Counted from the stretch's first letter, positions 17,082 to 26,225 are shown. The stretch: DNA of 64,000 nucleotides from Planococcus circulans (GCF_020023385.1 NZ_JAIQCL010000003.1:1-64000); one strand, 5' to 3'. Translations and numbers: made by a program. Notes: generated by a model not told the origin, from the letters alone.

Positions 17082-17582
17082 ATGAACGAACTCTTCATTA
17101 AACAAAAGGTATTCAGTCTAAGCGGCAAATTTGCTGTGAAGGATAAGGAACAGCAGGATGTCTATTATGTGGAAGGCAGCTTTCTGCAGATTCCTAAAAC
17201 CTTCTCCATACTGAATATGGCAAGGGATGAAATCGCGCTCATCACCAAAAAGACCTTCAGCTTTCTGCCGAAGTTTTTTGTTGAAGTGAACGGACAGGAG
17301 CGGTTAACGATCAAAAAGGAGTTTTCTTTGTTCAAAGCCCGCTATACAATTGACGGTACCGGAATTGAAATCCATGGAAACTGGTGGGATCTGGATTTTC
17401 AAGTAGTGCAAAATGGAGAAGTGATTGGCCAGGTGAGCAAAGAATGGTTGAGCTGGGGAGACACCTACAAGGTGGAAATTTTGGATGAGGAGATGGAGAC
17501 GGTCGTCATCGCCATTGTGATTGCGATTGACTGTGTCAAAGCTGATCAGGCAGCTGCTGCGTCTGCTGGGGGTTCAGTGTAG
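17082..17582 (+). CDS. LURP-one-related (LOR) family protein, YxjI-like
   Basis: Protein of 166 residues, starting MNELFIKQKV after AAAGGAG. The body is a beta-rich barrel of the tubby/LOR type: KVFSLSGKFAVKD, VEGSFLQIPKTFSILN, FFVEVNGQERLTIKKEFSLFKARYTI, GNWWDLDFQVVQNGEVIGQVSKEWLSWGDTYKVEI, then the hydrophobic VVIAIVIAID. Soluble and cytoplasmic; family members may bind membrane lipids, but no role is established in bacteria. It ends in a terminator and stands alone. Confidence 0.82.
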   Translation: MNELFIKQKVFSLSGKFAVKDKEQQDVYYVEGSFLQIPKTFSILNMARDEIALITKKTFSFLPKFFVEVNGQERLTIKKEFSLFKARYTIDGTGIEIHGNWWDLDFQVVQNGEVIGQVSKEWLSWGDTYKVEILDEEMETVVIAIVIAIDCVKADQAAAASAGGSV

Positions 17583-17627
17583 TTTAAAGTGAGACGATGA
17601 AATTGAGTTTAACGTATAGCCGTTAAA

Positions 17628-17679
17628 AAGAAGCAATTCCTTGGCCATCCACTGGCTTCTGGAATTGTTTCTTTCTTTT
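17628..17679 (+). terminator. Intrinsic terminator
   Basis: Stem GAAGCAATTCC / GGAATTGTTTC with a T-rich tail, about 50 bp after the LOR-family gene. Confidence 0.65.
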
Positions 17680-17813
17680 GTTCAATATTAAAAAATCATT
17701 TCTGCTTTCTTAAAAAAAACTTTAAAAATGCTACTTATAATTTACTTATCCCTTGAAGAAAGGCATACCGATCCAAAAGACAAACGAAATAATGATTACT
17801 AGGAGGAAGAAAA

Positions 17814-18392
17814 ATGAATGGTTCAATCATCTTCACAATCAATTCTACTGATATCCTATTGCCGGTGTTCATGCTTTTGATCATCTACTTGCTTGTTGCC
17901 ACCTTGTTAAAGAAAAACTATTCTTTCGGCCAATTTACGCTAATGCTGTCTTTCAACGTTTATTTTCTCGCTATGATGCATTTGGTGTTTTTTCCAATTG
18001 AAGTGAATCTCGGTGAATATCGAAACCTGACGCCGTGGTACAAATCCACCAACTTTATTCCGGTCTTGACGATTGATCTGAAGACTTTCCTGTTGAATAT
18101 CATCATGCTGGTACCCTTTGGAATGTACTTGCCGTTTTTAAGCTGGAAAATCCGGTCTGTTAAACAGGCAGCCCGTCTAGGGTTTTATGTTAGTTTATCG
18201 TTTGAACTCACTCAATTGGCCGTCCGGATTTTGCTCGGAAGCGGGAGAAGTACAGATATCAATGATTTGATTGCGAATACATTAGGCGCTGTGATAGGGT
18301 TTCTACTAATAAGGAAAATTCTAAGAATTTCACAGGCTCAAACCATTTTCCACAAATTCTGCCTGGAAAAAAGAGCTGGAATAGGTCGGTAA
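17814..18392 (+). CDS. VanZ-family membrane protein
   Basis: Protein of 192 residues with four to five membrane helices. VanZ-like features are the segment NLTPWYKSTNFIP, LLNIIMLVPFGMYLPFL, and SFELTQLAVRILLGSGRSTDINDLIANTLGAVIGF, where the Arg/Asp/Asn cluster is the family hallmark. VanZ of enterococci gives low-level teicoplanin resistance by an unknown mechanism; most chromosomal VanZ-like proteins have no proven role. The start follows AGGAGG. It lies 29 bp before a VanR/VanS-like pair and is probably co-transcribed with it. Confidence 0.85.
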   Translation: MNGSIIFTINSTDILLPVFMLLIIYLLVATLLKKNYSFGQFTLMLSFNVYFLAMMHLVFFPIEVNLGEYRNLTPWYKSTNFIPVLTIDLKTFLLNIIMLVPFGMYLPFLSWKIRSVKQAARLGFYVSLSFELTQLAVRILLGSGRSTDINDLIANTLGAVIGFLLIRKILRISQAQTIFHKFCLEKRAGIGR

Positions 18393-18421
18393 GATGGATT
18401 TTAAAGAGGGGGAGAACAAGC

Positions 18422-19114
18422 GTGAGCCATATTGTTTTAATCGTTGATGATGACCGTGACATTGCGAGGCTGGCAGAGATTTATTTGCAAAATGAAGGGT
18501 ATGAGGTTTTGCAGGCACAGGACGGATTAGAGGCATTGGCAGTCATCGAACATGTTTCTGTTGATCTGATCGTTCTGGATGTTATGATGCCCCGCATGGA
18601 CGGTTTGGAGTTTTGCAGGCAGGTGCGGGCAACTAGTCAGATACCGATTCTTATGCTTAGCGCCAAGGTGCAGGACATGGACAAAATCACTGGACTGATG
18701 ACGGGTGCAGATGATTATATGACCAAACCGTTTAATCCGCTGGAATTGAATGCTCGTGTAAAGGGGTTGCTGCGGCGTGCTAGCTATATTCCGCGAGACA
18801 GGGAACAGGGGAGCATCCAGATCGATTCCTGGGAAATCGATAAAAAAGGTCACAGGGTCAGTGTACATGGCAAGGAAATCAAATTGACTTCCAGCGAATT
18901 TGATATCTTTTATTTGTTGGCTAAAAACCAAGGCACTGTTTTTAGTTCGGAAGAAATTTTCAAGCGGCTGTGGCAGGAAGACAGTATGGGATCAAACAAG
19001 ACAGTGATGGTGCATATTAAGAATCTTCGGGACAAGATGCAGGCAGCCAGTCCTAGGGAAGCTTTAATTCAAACTGTCTGGGGAGTAGGCTATAAAATTG
19101 AAAAAAGTCGTTAA
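18422..19114 (+). CDS. OmpR/VanR-type response regulator
   Basis: Protein of 230 residues from a GTG after GAGGGGGAG. The receiver domain has the acidic DDD (residues 9-11), phosphoacceptor Asp53 in IVLDVMMPRMDG and Lys in TKPFNP. The C-terminal winged helix includes LTSSEFDIFYLLAKNQGTVFSSEEIFKRLW and HIKNLRDK. It is closest to the VanR/YycF-like OmpR group. It should be phosphorylated by the kinase encoded next, which it overlaps by 17 bp, and may control the VanZ-like gene upstream. Confidence 0.92.
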   Translation: MSHIVLIVDDDRDIARLAEIYLQNEGYEVLQAQDGLEALAVIEHVSVDLIVLDVMMPRMDGLEFCRQVRATSQIPILMLSAKVQDMDKITGLMTGADDYMTKPFNPLELNARVKGLLRRASYIPRDREQGSIQIDSWEIDKKGHRVSVHGKEIKLTSSEFDIFYLLAKNQGTVFSSEEIFKRLWQEDSMGSNKTVMVHIKNLRDKMQAASPREALIQTVWGVGYKIEKSR

Positions 19115-20204
19115 GTTTATTCCGATGTGGAAATCGCTGCTATACATCTTTCTGGCAATCATACTGACAGCCGCCGCCGCTCAAGTCCTTCTTTTTGCCT
19201 TGTATTTCCTGGAAACAGAATCTTCCAGGCTCGCGGGTTTTATCGAGCTGAGCGGCTCTTTTGGTTTAGTGCCTTTCTTCCTATTATGTCTACTGCCATT
19301 TGCTCTGATCTTATCTTACTTTTATCTGTTTGAGCGGCAGCGATATGCGGAAAGTGCGATGAAGAACATGATGAAAGAAATGGAAAATATCGCAAAAGGG
19401 CAGTTTGAGCAAGAATTGACAATTGAAGATGGAGGAGTAATAGGGGAACTAGCCGATAGGGTGAACCAACTCGTTCTGCAGTTAGAAAAAGCGAAAGCCG
19501 AGCAAAAAAAAGCTGCTGAGATCAAGAATGATTTAATCACCAACGTCGCGCATGACCTTCGTTCTCCCTTAACATCCATTGTCGGCTATTTGGATTTGAT
19601 CAACGAAGACCAGTACAAAAACGAAGTGGAGCTCAGGTATTATATCCAGATCATCCATCAGAAATCCCATGAGTTGAACCAATTGCTCAATGATTTGTTT
19701 GAGTATACCTTGGTGCAGAATAAAGAAGCACTGGTCAATGAAGTACCCATCAATCTGGAAGAAATGCTGAACCAGTTGTCCGTTCAATTCCAGTTCCAGC
19801 TTAAAGAGGCAGGAATGGAGATGCGGCAGCAATTTTCATACACTGAAACACCGTTTGTAATAGGAGAAGGAACAAAGCTGGCCAGAGTATTTGAAAACCT
19901 GATTCAAAACGCCATCCGGTATGGGAAAGATGGAAAGTATATTGATCTTCTGGTAAAGGAATCGGAAGGACTCATCGAAATTGAAATAGCGAACTATGGC
20001 CAAGTTATCCCAAGCATTGATTTGCCATACCTATTCGAACGGTTCTACAGAGTCGAAAAATCACGTTCCCAGTATACAGGGGGTTCGGGGTTAGGTTTAG
20101 CTATCGTAAAAAGCATTTTGGAATTGCATGGCGGACAAATTGAAGCAGAAAGCTCATTGGGAAGAACAGCTTTTGTGGTGAAACTTCCTAAAAAGAGTCA
20201 TTAA
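19098..20204 (+). CDS. VanS-like sensor histidine kinase
   Basis: Protein of 368 residues from a TTG inside the regulator gene. Two membrane helices (about 12-35 and 55-75) flank a very short extracellular loop. A HAMP linker follows, then the H-box NVAHDLRSPLTSIVGY (His near 151), N-box ENLIQNAIRYG and G-boxes FERFYR and GGSGLGLAIVK. The small external loop suggests sensing at or within the membrane, as in VanS or BceS-type kinases. No van ligase genes are present, so this is not evidence of vancomycin resistance. Confidence 0.9.
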   Translation: MKKVVKFIPMWKSLLYIFLAIILTAAAAQVLLFALYFLETESSRLAGFIELSGSFGLVPFFLLCLLPFALILSYFYLFERQRYAESAMKNMMKEMENIAKGQFEQELTIEDGGVIGELADRVNQLVLQLEKAKAEQKKAAEIKNDLITNVAHDLRSPLTSIVGYLDLINEDQYKNEVELRYYIQIIHQKSHELNQLLNDLFEYTLVQNKEALVNEVPINLEEMLNQLSVQFQFQLKEAGMEMRQQFSYTETPFVIGEGTKLARVFENLIQNAIRYGKDGKYIDLLVKESEGLIEIEIANYGQVIPSIDLPYLFERFYRVEKSRSQYTGGSGLGLAIVKSILELHGGQIEAESSLGRTAFVVKLPKKSH

Positions 20205-20260
20205 TTACTGGTTTCAGCACGTATTTTCATAATAAATAGCGATGAAACAATAAAAAGCAA

Positions 20261-20305
20261 AACTGTCCTTTCGTCATACTTACTGATGAAAGGGCGGTCT
20301 TTTTT
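20261..20305 (+). terminator. Intrinsic terminator of the two-component operon
   Basis: Stem around ACTGTCCTTTCGTCA / TGATGAAAGGGCGGT and a T6 tail. Confidence 0.75.
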
Positions 20306-20319
20306 ATATAACAACAGCC

Positions 20320-20340
20320 TTGTCACGACAAGCACGACAA
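20320..20340. promoter_or_regulatory. Possible MtlR activator site upstream of mtlA
   Basis: TTGTC...GACAA inverted half-sites flanking ACG-ACAAG-CAC, about 20 bp upstream of the predicted -35. It resembles the TTGNCA...TGNCAA sites described for Bacillus MtlR, and the position suits an activator. Assignment is by similarity only. Confidence 0.45.
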
Positions 20341-20358
20341 AGTTGACTTTCCTTGTTA

Positions 20359-20388
20359 TTGAATACGCTTCCATTCAAGGGCTATGAT
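20359..20388 (+). promoter_or_regulatory. Predicted mtl promoter with overlapping cre-like site
   Basis: TTGAAT (20359-20364), 18-bp spacer, TATGAT (20383-20388). The cre-like sequence TGAATACGCTTCCA (20360-20373), with one departure from the consensus, overlaps the promoter, implying CcpA catabolite repression of the mannitol operon. Confidence 0.6.
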
Positions 20389-20510
20389 GGAAACACATCA
20401 TAGAGAGATAAATTAACTTTCAGTTTTTCGGCAGACGGTGTTCTGCAGCGCCGCGTATCTTGAAAACTTTCGTACAGCTTCACAAACTACATTTCGAAGG
20501 AGAGGATCAC

Positions 20511-22424
20511 ATGAACGAATCAACAATGAAGGTTCGGATACAAAAGTTCGGTAATTTCCTGAGCTCCATGGTTTTGCCGAATATCGGCGCATTTATTGCT
20601 TGGGGATTGATTACAGCCCTATTCATCCCAACAGGATTTATTCCGAATGAAAACCTTGCTTCACTAGTGGGGCCGATGGTTACCTATATGCTGCCGCTTC
20701 TGATCGGTTATACAGGAGGCCGGCTGATTTACGATCAGCGTGGTGGGGTGGTCGGAACCATCGCAACAATGGGGGTCATTGTCGGAGCTCCGGATACCCC
20801 AATGTTCCTGGGTGCCATGATCATGGGTCCGCTCGGCGCATATGCTATCAAGAAATTTGACCAATTGATCGAAGGGAAAGTCCGGACCGGCTTTGAAATG
20901 CTGGTCAATAACTTCTCTGCCGGTATTCTCGGCGGCGCATTAGCCATTTTTGCATTTCTCAGCATCGGACCGGCTGTAAGTGCTTTTACTTCGGTTCTTG
21001 TTTCTGGAGTGGACTGGTTATTGGCAGCGGGATTATTGCCGTTGACGAGCATTTTGATCGAACCGGCAAAAATTCTGTTCCTGAACAACGCCATCAACCA
21101 TGGTGTGTTGACACCAATCGGCTTGGAGCAGGTCCAACAGGCAGGCAAATCGATTCTGTTCCTGCTGGAAGCGAATCCGGGTCCGGGACTTGGTGTACTT
21201 CTTGGGTTTATGCTGTTTGGAAAAGGCATCGCCAAGCAGTCAGCTCCGGGAGCAGCCATCATCCATTTCTTCGGGGGGATTCATGAAATTTATTTCCCCT
21301 ACGTCTTGATGAAGCCGATGTTATTGCTGGCTGTCATTTTCGGCGGAATGAGCGGAGTTTTTACACTTGTTTTAATGGGTGGCGGATTGGTTGCTCCCGC
21401 ATCGCCGGGAAGCATTCTGGCCATTGCAGCGGTTACACCGCCTGAGGGAATGGCTTACCTGGCCAACTTTGCTGCCGTCTTTGTCGCAACTGCCGTGTCT
21501 TTCGCCATCTCAGCAGTCGTATTGAAATCGAGTAAACAAACAGATGAAGATATGGAAGAAGCCACAAAGAAAATGGAACAGATGAAAGGCAAAAAGAGTT
21601 CTATTTCCCGGGAAATAACACAGCCTGCTGGAAATGTCAGCGGAGTATTCCCATCAAATGTCCAGAAAATCGTTTTTGCCTGCGATGCCGGAATGGGATC
21701 GAGTGCAATGGGTGCTTCTCTCCTGCGCAAGAAAGTAAAAGAAGCAGGTCTGGATGTAACAGTGACGAACACGGCAATCAGTACAATTCCGTCTGATTCC
21801 CAAATTGTTATTACACAGGAAAAATTGACGCCGCGCGCAGAAAATAAAGTGCCGGATGCCTATCATATTTCAGTCGATAACTTCCTATCAAGCCCTGAAT
21901 ACGATCAACTGATCGACCGTCTGCAAACAGGCGTGACAGGTGAGCAGCATAAACTTGTCGAAGAAAGTGAAGCAAGTGTCCCACATAGCACTGAAGACGA
22001 TCAGCTCCTGCTGGAGGAAAACGTCTTTATGAACCAGAAATTCCGCACAAAAGAAGAAGCAATCCGGTTCGCGGGGGAAGCATTGGTCCGGGGCGGATAT
22101 GTCGAAGAATCCTATGTGGATGAGATGATGAAGCGCGAGGAAATCACGACAACCTATATGGGTAATAATGTCGCCATTCCCCACGGCACGGAAAACGCCA
22201 AAAAATCTGTCCTGAAGTCGGGCTTTACTGTTGTTCAGGTTCCAAATGGAGTAGACTTTAATGGAGAAAGCGCAAAAATGATTTTTGGCATCGCCGGAAA
22301 GGATGGCACACATTTGGAAATCCTTTCAGGAATCGCCGTCATTTGTGCAGAACAACTTAATGTAGACAAGCTGGTCAATGCGAAGTCCGCTAAGGAATTA
22401 ATCGCCATCATCAACAGCAATTAA
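20511..22424 (+). CDS. mtlA: PTS mannitol-specific EIICBA component
   Basis: Protein of 637 residues from an ATG after GAAGGAGAGG; an in-frame ATG upstream has no site. Domain order: EIIC membrane domain (about 1-340) with GGIHEIYFPYVLM; EIIB (about 380-470) with the phosphocysteine in VFACDAGMGSSAMG; EIIA (about 495-637) with the phosphohistidine in VAIPHGTENAKK. This is the full-length fused form seen in E. coli; B. subtilis has EIICB with separate MtlF. It imports D-mannitol and releases mannitol 1-phosphate inside. First gene of mtlA-mtlR-mtlD. Confidence 0.96.
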   Translation: MNESTMKVRIQKFGNFLSSMVLPNIGAFIAWGLITALFIPTGFIPNENLASLVGPMVTYMLPLLIGYTGGRLIYDQRGGVVGTIATMGVIVGAPDTPMFLGAMIMGPLGAYAIKKFDQLIEGKVRTGFEMLVNNFSAGILGGALAIFAFLSIGPAVSAFTSVLVSGVDWLLAAGLLPLTSILIEPAKILFLNNAINHGVLTPIGLEQVQQAGKSILFLLEANPGPGLGVLLGFMLFGKGIAKQSAPGAAIIHFFGGIHEIYFPYVLMKPMLLLAVIFGGMSGVFTLVLMGGGLVAPASPGSILAIAAVTPPEGMAYLANFAAVFVATAVSFAISAVVLKSSKQTDEDMEEATKKMEQMKGKKSSISREITQPAGNVSGVFPSNVQKIVFACDAGMGSSAMGASLLRKKVKEAGLDVTVTNTAISTIPSDSQIVITQEKLTPRAENKVPDAYHISVDNFLSSPEYDQLIDRLQTGVTGEQHKLVEESEASVPHSTEDDQLLLEENVFMNQKFRTKEEAIRFAGEALVRGGYVEESYVDEMMKREEITTTYMGNNVAIPHGTENAKKSVLKSGFTVVQVPNGVDFNGESAKMIFGIAGKDGTHLEILSGIAVICAEQLNVDKLVNAKSAKELIAIINSN

Positions 22425-22437
22425 ATAGCAGCAACAG

Positions 22438-22461
22438 AAAGGCGGGGATTCCTGCCTTTTT
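22438..22461 (+). terminator. Intrinsic terminator after mtlA
   Basis: AAAGGC-GGG / CC-GCCTTTTT hairpin just after the mtlA stop. It may limit transcription into mtlR/mtlD. Confidence 0.6.
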
Positions 22462-22473
22462 GTTCTATTCTCT

Positions 22474-22755
22474 ATAAGTTGAGCCAATGATTTTTACTTG
22501 TTGAACTAAATCAGGTTTTTGGCCCGAGTGTATTTCTCTAAGATCGCTATATTACTCGATATACTTTAAGAGTACAGTGAAGAATATAAGTTTGCTTTGA
22601 ATTCACCAAGTCTCTTAGCGCCGGCGCGTCCACGGGCAAAGCGAAGCAAGAAGACAGGCGTCCTTTGCCTGGCTTCTTGCGGGAGCTATGCCCAGAGCGA
22701 CCGAAGCAGTATATAGTGTATAAAAATCCTGATTCTTAAGTTCAACTTATCTATC
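22474..22755. mobile_element. MITE-like element 1
   Basis: About 280 bp between mtlA and mtlR with inverted ends: left TATAAGTTGAGCCAATGATT, right (reverse complement) ATAAGTTGAACTTAAG. The left end matches the left end of the element at 27927-28288 (shared pattern TATA-GTTGA-C-AAT-ATTTTT). The interior holds a large palindrome (22634-22693). There is no coding capacity; mobilisation in trans is inferred. It fills most of the 384-bp gap before mtlR. Confidence 0.5.
22634..22693. repeat. Large stem-loop in the mtlA-mtlR gap
   Basis: Nested inverted repeats: outer GGGCA / TGCCC, inner GCAAGAAG-CAGGC / GCCTG-CTTCTTGC with one mismatch and a short loop. GC-rich compared with its flanks. Confidence 0.75.
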
Positions 22756-22808
22756 TACATTTCCTTGTTCTAAAAAAAAGGCACTTAAAAGTGAAGTGAG
22801 TGAGGCCG

Positions 22809-24896
22809 ATGTTTATTACATTTAGGGAAAAGTCCATTATCGAGCTGATCGTCCGAACTTCTGGAAAGCATACCGTGCATTCGTTGTCTTCCTATCTGGA
22901 TGTCAGCGCCCGGACGATCCAGCGGGATTTGAAATCAGTAGGGAAGATGCTGAAGCAATTCGATTTGACTGTGGAACGCACAGGCGATGAAGGGCTTTTT
23001 ATTGCCGGTCCGAACGAGCAGGTCTACCGCCTGATACAAAATTTGATCACCGTCAGTCCAGCAGATGAAACACCGGAAGAGAGAAAGTTGAAGCTGCTGG
23101 TTATTTTGCTGCATGAAGGCCCGTTTTTCAAAATGCAGGTGCTGGCAGGCCAATTGGGGATCAGCACGGCCACGTTGACAGCCTACTTGGATGATGTAAC
23201 TGACTGGTTGCGGAAGTTTTCAATCGAGTTGTCCAGGACAAGAGGCGTCGGCGTAGAAGTAAATGGCGGAGAAGCCAATAAGCGGCATGCACTGGGTGGC
23301 TACATCCTCGCTTATTTTTATGAAGAGATGGTTGAGAGTTTGTATTTTCTCCAGCAAGGAAAAAATAAGGAAGAGAAGATTCTTGGCTATTTTTCGCCGA
23401 AGTACTTGGTTGTCGTGGATCAATTAGTGGATCAAAAAATCAATAAGGAACAAACAAGATTGGCGGACAGTGACTACATTGGATTGGTGGTCTATAGCTG
23501 TCTGGCTCTTCAGCGGACGGAAGCTGGCTTTCTGCTTGAACCGAAGAACCAAAAAGAAGTTGGTTCAGACACTGAATATCGCTTGATGGAAAATGTTTGT
23601 ACAGAGTTGCGCGGGCGGTTTTCTATTGGGCTGACTGCAGCGGATGTCCAGTTTTTAGCAGTAATTCTGAAAGGCTCGAAAGTACAGACGGCTGACTTGG
23701 CTTATTATGACAGTGTGCTGCTCGGGCGGCTGATTAAAAACCTGATCCGCGATGTTTCAGCGCAGCTGCATGTCAATCTGATCGATGATTTTTCGCTGTA
23801 CCAAGGGTTGCTCGCACATATGGGGCCTTCGATTTTCCGCCTAAACCAAAAGCTGGAGTCCTTCAATCCATTAACCGATGAAATCAGGCGTAAGTACCCG
23901 GTGTTGTTCATGGCGGTCAAGCAAGGTCTGGAAAATGAATTCACGGACTTGGATTTTTCCCCTGACGAGACGGCGTTTATTGTCCTGCATTTCGGCTCCG
24001 CTTTGCTGATGAACGAAGAAAAGGTTCGAATTGACGTGGTCGTCATCTGTCCGACAGGCATCGGGACTTCCAAAATGTTGGCAAGCCGCATTCAAAAAGA
24101 ACTGCCCGAAATCAATTCAGTGGAAGTGTTGTCCATCAACGATTTTCAATCCGCTCATTTCCAGGATTACGATTTGGTGATTTCAACGATCCGCCTGCCC
24201 GTCACGGAAGTGGATTATATAATGGTGAGCCCCTTATTGAGTGACAGGGATATCGGCTATATCGAAAGTTACCTGCAGAACAATGTCGGGAAAATCACCG
24301 GCAAAAAGCACTACCTGAATGCCGGAAATCTCGGCGAAACGATGCTTGCGAACAGTCGGCCTGACGTACAGATGGTTCTTCAGGATATGAAAGAAGTGCA
24401 GAGCAGTATGGAAGCGATCCTGGCCAACTTCAAGGTCCTCAACAAACATCTTGCGACGGATCATTGGAAAGTTTTGGAGGAAGTAATCGAATCAGCAACA
24501 GAGGGTGGACTCATCACAGATGCAGCTTCTGCTTTGAACGAATTGAAAGAGCGTGAGAAAAAAGGCGGATTGGGGATTCCGGAAACCAATATGGCCCTTT
24601 TCCATTGCCGGGATGATTCTATCCAAAAACTCGTGTTTCAAATAATCCATTTGGATGATCCGCTTCTGGTCAAAGGGATGGATGGCAAAGACATGCAGAT
24701 GAAAAACCTGTTGCTGATGTTGGCGCCAACGATGTTGAGTGGAAGGGAACAGGAAATACTTAGCTTGATCAGTACTAGTTTGATCGAAAGTGATATAGCC
24801 ATGATGATTTTTTCGTCATCCAACGAAAAAGTGATCCGGCAGAAATTAGAAGATATTTTCTTGGATTATCTACAAAATAAGTTGATAAAGGAATGA
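22809..24896 (+). CDS. mtlR: Mannitol operon transcriptional activator MtlR (PRD/EIIB/EIIA)
   Basis: Protein of 695 residues starting MFITFREKSI; a GTG three codons upstream is possible. Domains: helix-turn-helix regions (1-170; TVHSLSSYLDVSARTIQRDLK), two PTS regulation domains (about 190-400), an EIIB-like domain with Cys in VVICPTGIGTSK (about 415) and a C-terminal EIIA-mannitol-like domain (about 550-695; the LGIPETNMALFHCRD segment carries its His). In B. subtilis MtlR these residues are phosphorylation switches that tie activity to mannitol and to HPr. It should activate the mtl promoter upstream. Confidence 0.93.
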   Translation: MFITFREKSIIELIVRTSGKHTVHSLSSYLDVSARTIQRDLKSVGKMLKQFDLTVERTGDEGLFIAGPNEQVYRLIQNLITVSPADETPEERKLKLLVILLHEGPFFKMQVLAGQLGISTATLTAYLDDVTDWLRKFSIELSRTRGVGVEVNGGEANKRHALGGYILAYFYEEMVESLYFLQQGKNKEEKILGYFSPKYLVVVDQLVDQKINKEQTRLADSDYIGLVVYSCLALQRTEAGFLLEPKNQKEVGSDTEYRLMENVCTELRGRFSIGLTAADVQFLAVILKGSKVQTADLAYYDSVLLGRLIKNLIRDVSAQLHVNLIDDFSLYQGLLAHMGPSIFRLNQKLESFNPLTDEIRRKYPVLFMAVKQGLENEFTDLDFSPDETAFIVLHFGSALLMNEEKVRIDVVVICPTGIGTSKMLASRIQKELPEINSVEVLSINDFQSAHFQDYDLVISTIRLPVTEVDYIMVSPLLSDRDIGYIESYLQNNVGKITGKKHYLNAGNLGETMLANSRPDVQMVLQDMKEVQSSMEAILANFKVLNKHLATDHWKVLEEVIESATEGGLITDAASALNELKEREKKGGLGIPETNMALFHCRDDSIQKLVFQIIHLDDPLLVKGMDGKDMQMKNLLLMLAPTMLSGREQEILSLISTSLIESDIAMMIFSSSNEKVIRQKLEDIFLDYLQNKLIKE

Positions 24897-24901
24897 TGAC
24901 A

Positions 24902-26044
24902 ATGAAACAAGCCGTTCATTTTGGAGCAGGAAACATCGGCAGAGGGTTTATCGGGGCTTTGTTTTCCGAATCGGGATACCACGTGACGTTTGTAGATGTT
25001 GCAGAGCAGGTTATCAATAAGCTGAATGAAGAAAAAGGGTATCAGGTAAAACTGGCTCAGCCACAAGAAGAATCCATCACCATCGAAAACGTGTCAGGCA
25101 TCAATAATAGGACACATGACACTGATGTCATTGACGCGATTCAACAAGCGACCTACTTGACCACAGCAATCGGCCCGAACATTTTGCCGAGAATCGCGCC
25201 GCTGATCGCCCGCGGTCTGGCGAACCGGGTGACGGCAACAGATGACAAGCTTTATATCATCGCCTGCGAAAATCAGATTGGTGCAACGGATATCCTGAAG
25301 CAGCATATCCTGGACAACCTCGATGAAGAGACGAAAAACCAGCTGGAAGGAAAGGTCTATTTCTTCAACTCGGCTGTTGACCGCATCGTGCCGATTCAGG
25401 ACCAAAGTTCACTGGATGTCCTGGTTGAGCCTTATTACGAGTGGGTCGTGGAAACGACTGAAGACATCCCGCCGGTTACCGGCATGACAATGGTCAAGGA
25501 CCTTGCGCCGTTCATTGAACGGAAGCTGTTCACAGTGAACACGGGCCATGCTGTTATTGCTTACCTCGGCTATCTGGCAGGTAAATCGACGATTGATGAA
25601 ACCTTGGCTGACGAGAAGATTGTCGAGCAGGTCAGAGAGACGTTGAAGGAGACCGGTGCCTATCTGGTGAAGGAATATGGCCTGGATGAAGAAGAACATC
25701 TCACGTACATCAACAAGAACATCGAACGCTTTAAGAATGCGTACCTGAATGACGGCGTTACACGCGTTGGACGTGCCCCGATCCGCAAGCTTGGTCCTGA
25801 AGACCGGTTGATCCGACCGGCAACCCAGGCACAAAAAGCGGGTCTTTCTTACACCAACCTGGCGAAGGCCATTGCTGCTGCGTTGGCGTTCGATTATCCA
25901 GAAGATGAGGAAGCGATGGAAATCCAGGAGATGATCCGCAAAAACGGGCCGGCCGCTGTTTTGCAAACAGTCAGTGGCTTGCCTGAAAACAGTGACATCA
26001 CAAAAGCAGCCGTACGTCATTATGAAGCTTTACAAAGACGGTAA
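24902..26044 (+). CDS. mtlD: Mannitol-1-phosphate 5-dehydrogenase
   Basis: Protein of 380 residues starting MKQAVHFGAG after AAAGGA; the ATG-ATG pair just upstream is too close to the site. N-terminal NAD-binding motif HFGAGNIGRGFIG, the family sequence CENQIGATD and the catalytic Lys region DLAPFIERKLFTVNTGHAVIAYLG are intact. It oxidises mannitol 1-phosphate, produced by the PTS, to fructose 6-phosphate. Last gene of the mannitol operon, six bases after mtlR, ended by a strong terminator. Confidence 0.96.
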   Translation: MKQAVHFGAGNIGRGFIGALFSESGYHVTFVDVAEQVINKLNEEKGYQVKLAQPQEESITIENVSGINNRTHDTDVIDAIQQATYLTTAIGPNILPRIAPLIARGLANRVTATDDKLYIIACENQIGATDILKQHILDNLDEETKNQLEGKVYFFNSAVDRIVPIQDQSSLDVLVEPYYEWVVETTEDIPPVTGMTMVKDLAPFIERKLFTVNTGHAVIAYLGYLAGKSTIDETLADEKIVEQVRETLKETGAYLVKEYGLDEEEHLTYINKNIERFKNAYLNDGVTRVGRAPIRKLGPEDRLIRPATQAQKAGLSYTNLAKAIAAALAFDYPEDEEAMEIQEMIRKNGPAAVLQTVSGLPENSDITKAAVRHYEALQRR

Positions 26045-26072
26045 TCGTGCAGGATAAAGCGGAATATAAAAT

Positions 26073-26118
26073 AAGCCCAAATGCTGACATTCTGGACAAT
26101 GTCAGCATTTGGGCTTTT
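26073..26118 (+). terminator. Intrinsic terminator of the mtl operon
   Basis: Perfect 19-bp stem (AAGCCCAAATGCTGACATT and its complement) with a 6-nt loop and T tail. Confidence 0.93.
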
Positions 26119-26216
26119 CAGGCTCATTTCTTCTTAAAACAGGCATCTTTCTTTTTAAGCCGTTCTACTTAAGGTATAATTGACAGGCAAAAGTAGATAG
26201 GTAGATACGATAAATA

Positions 26217-26225
26217 TGATATAAT
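26217..26225 (+). promoter_or_regulatory. Predicted extended -10 promoter of mqo
   Basis: TGATATAAT: a perfect -10 with the TGN extension, no good -35 at 17 bp. About 110 bp before the mqo start. Confidence 0.45.

Noticed and set aside
17814..20204. Vancomycin/teicoplanin resistance cluster
   Set aside because: Only VanZ-, VanR- and VanS-like proteins are present; no VanH, VanA-type ligase, VanX or VanY. The components are common in ordinary chromosomes.
22634..22693. Large hairpin as the mtlA terminator
   Set aside because: No T tract follows, it lies about 200 bp after the stop, and a proper terminator exists at 22438-22461; it belongs to the MITE-like element.
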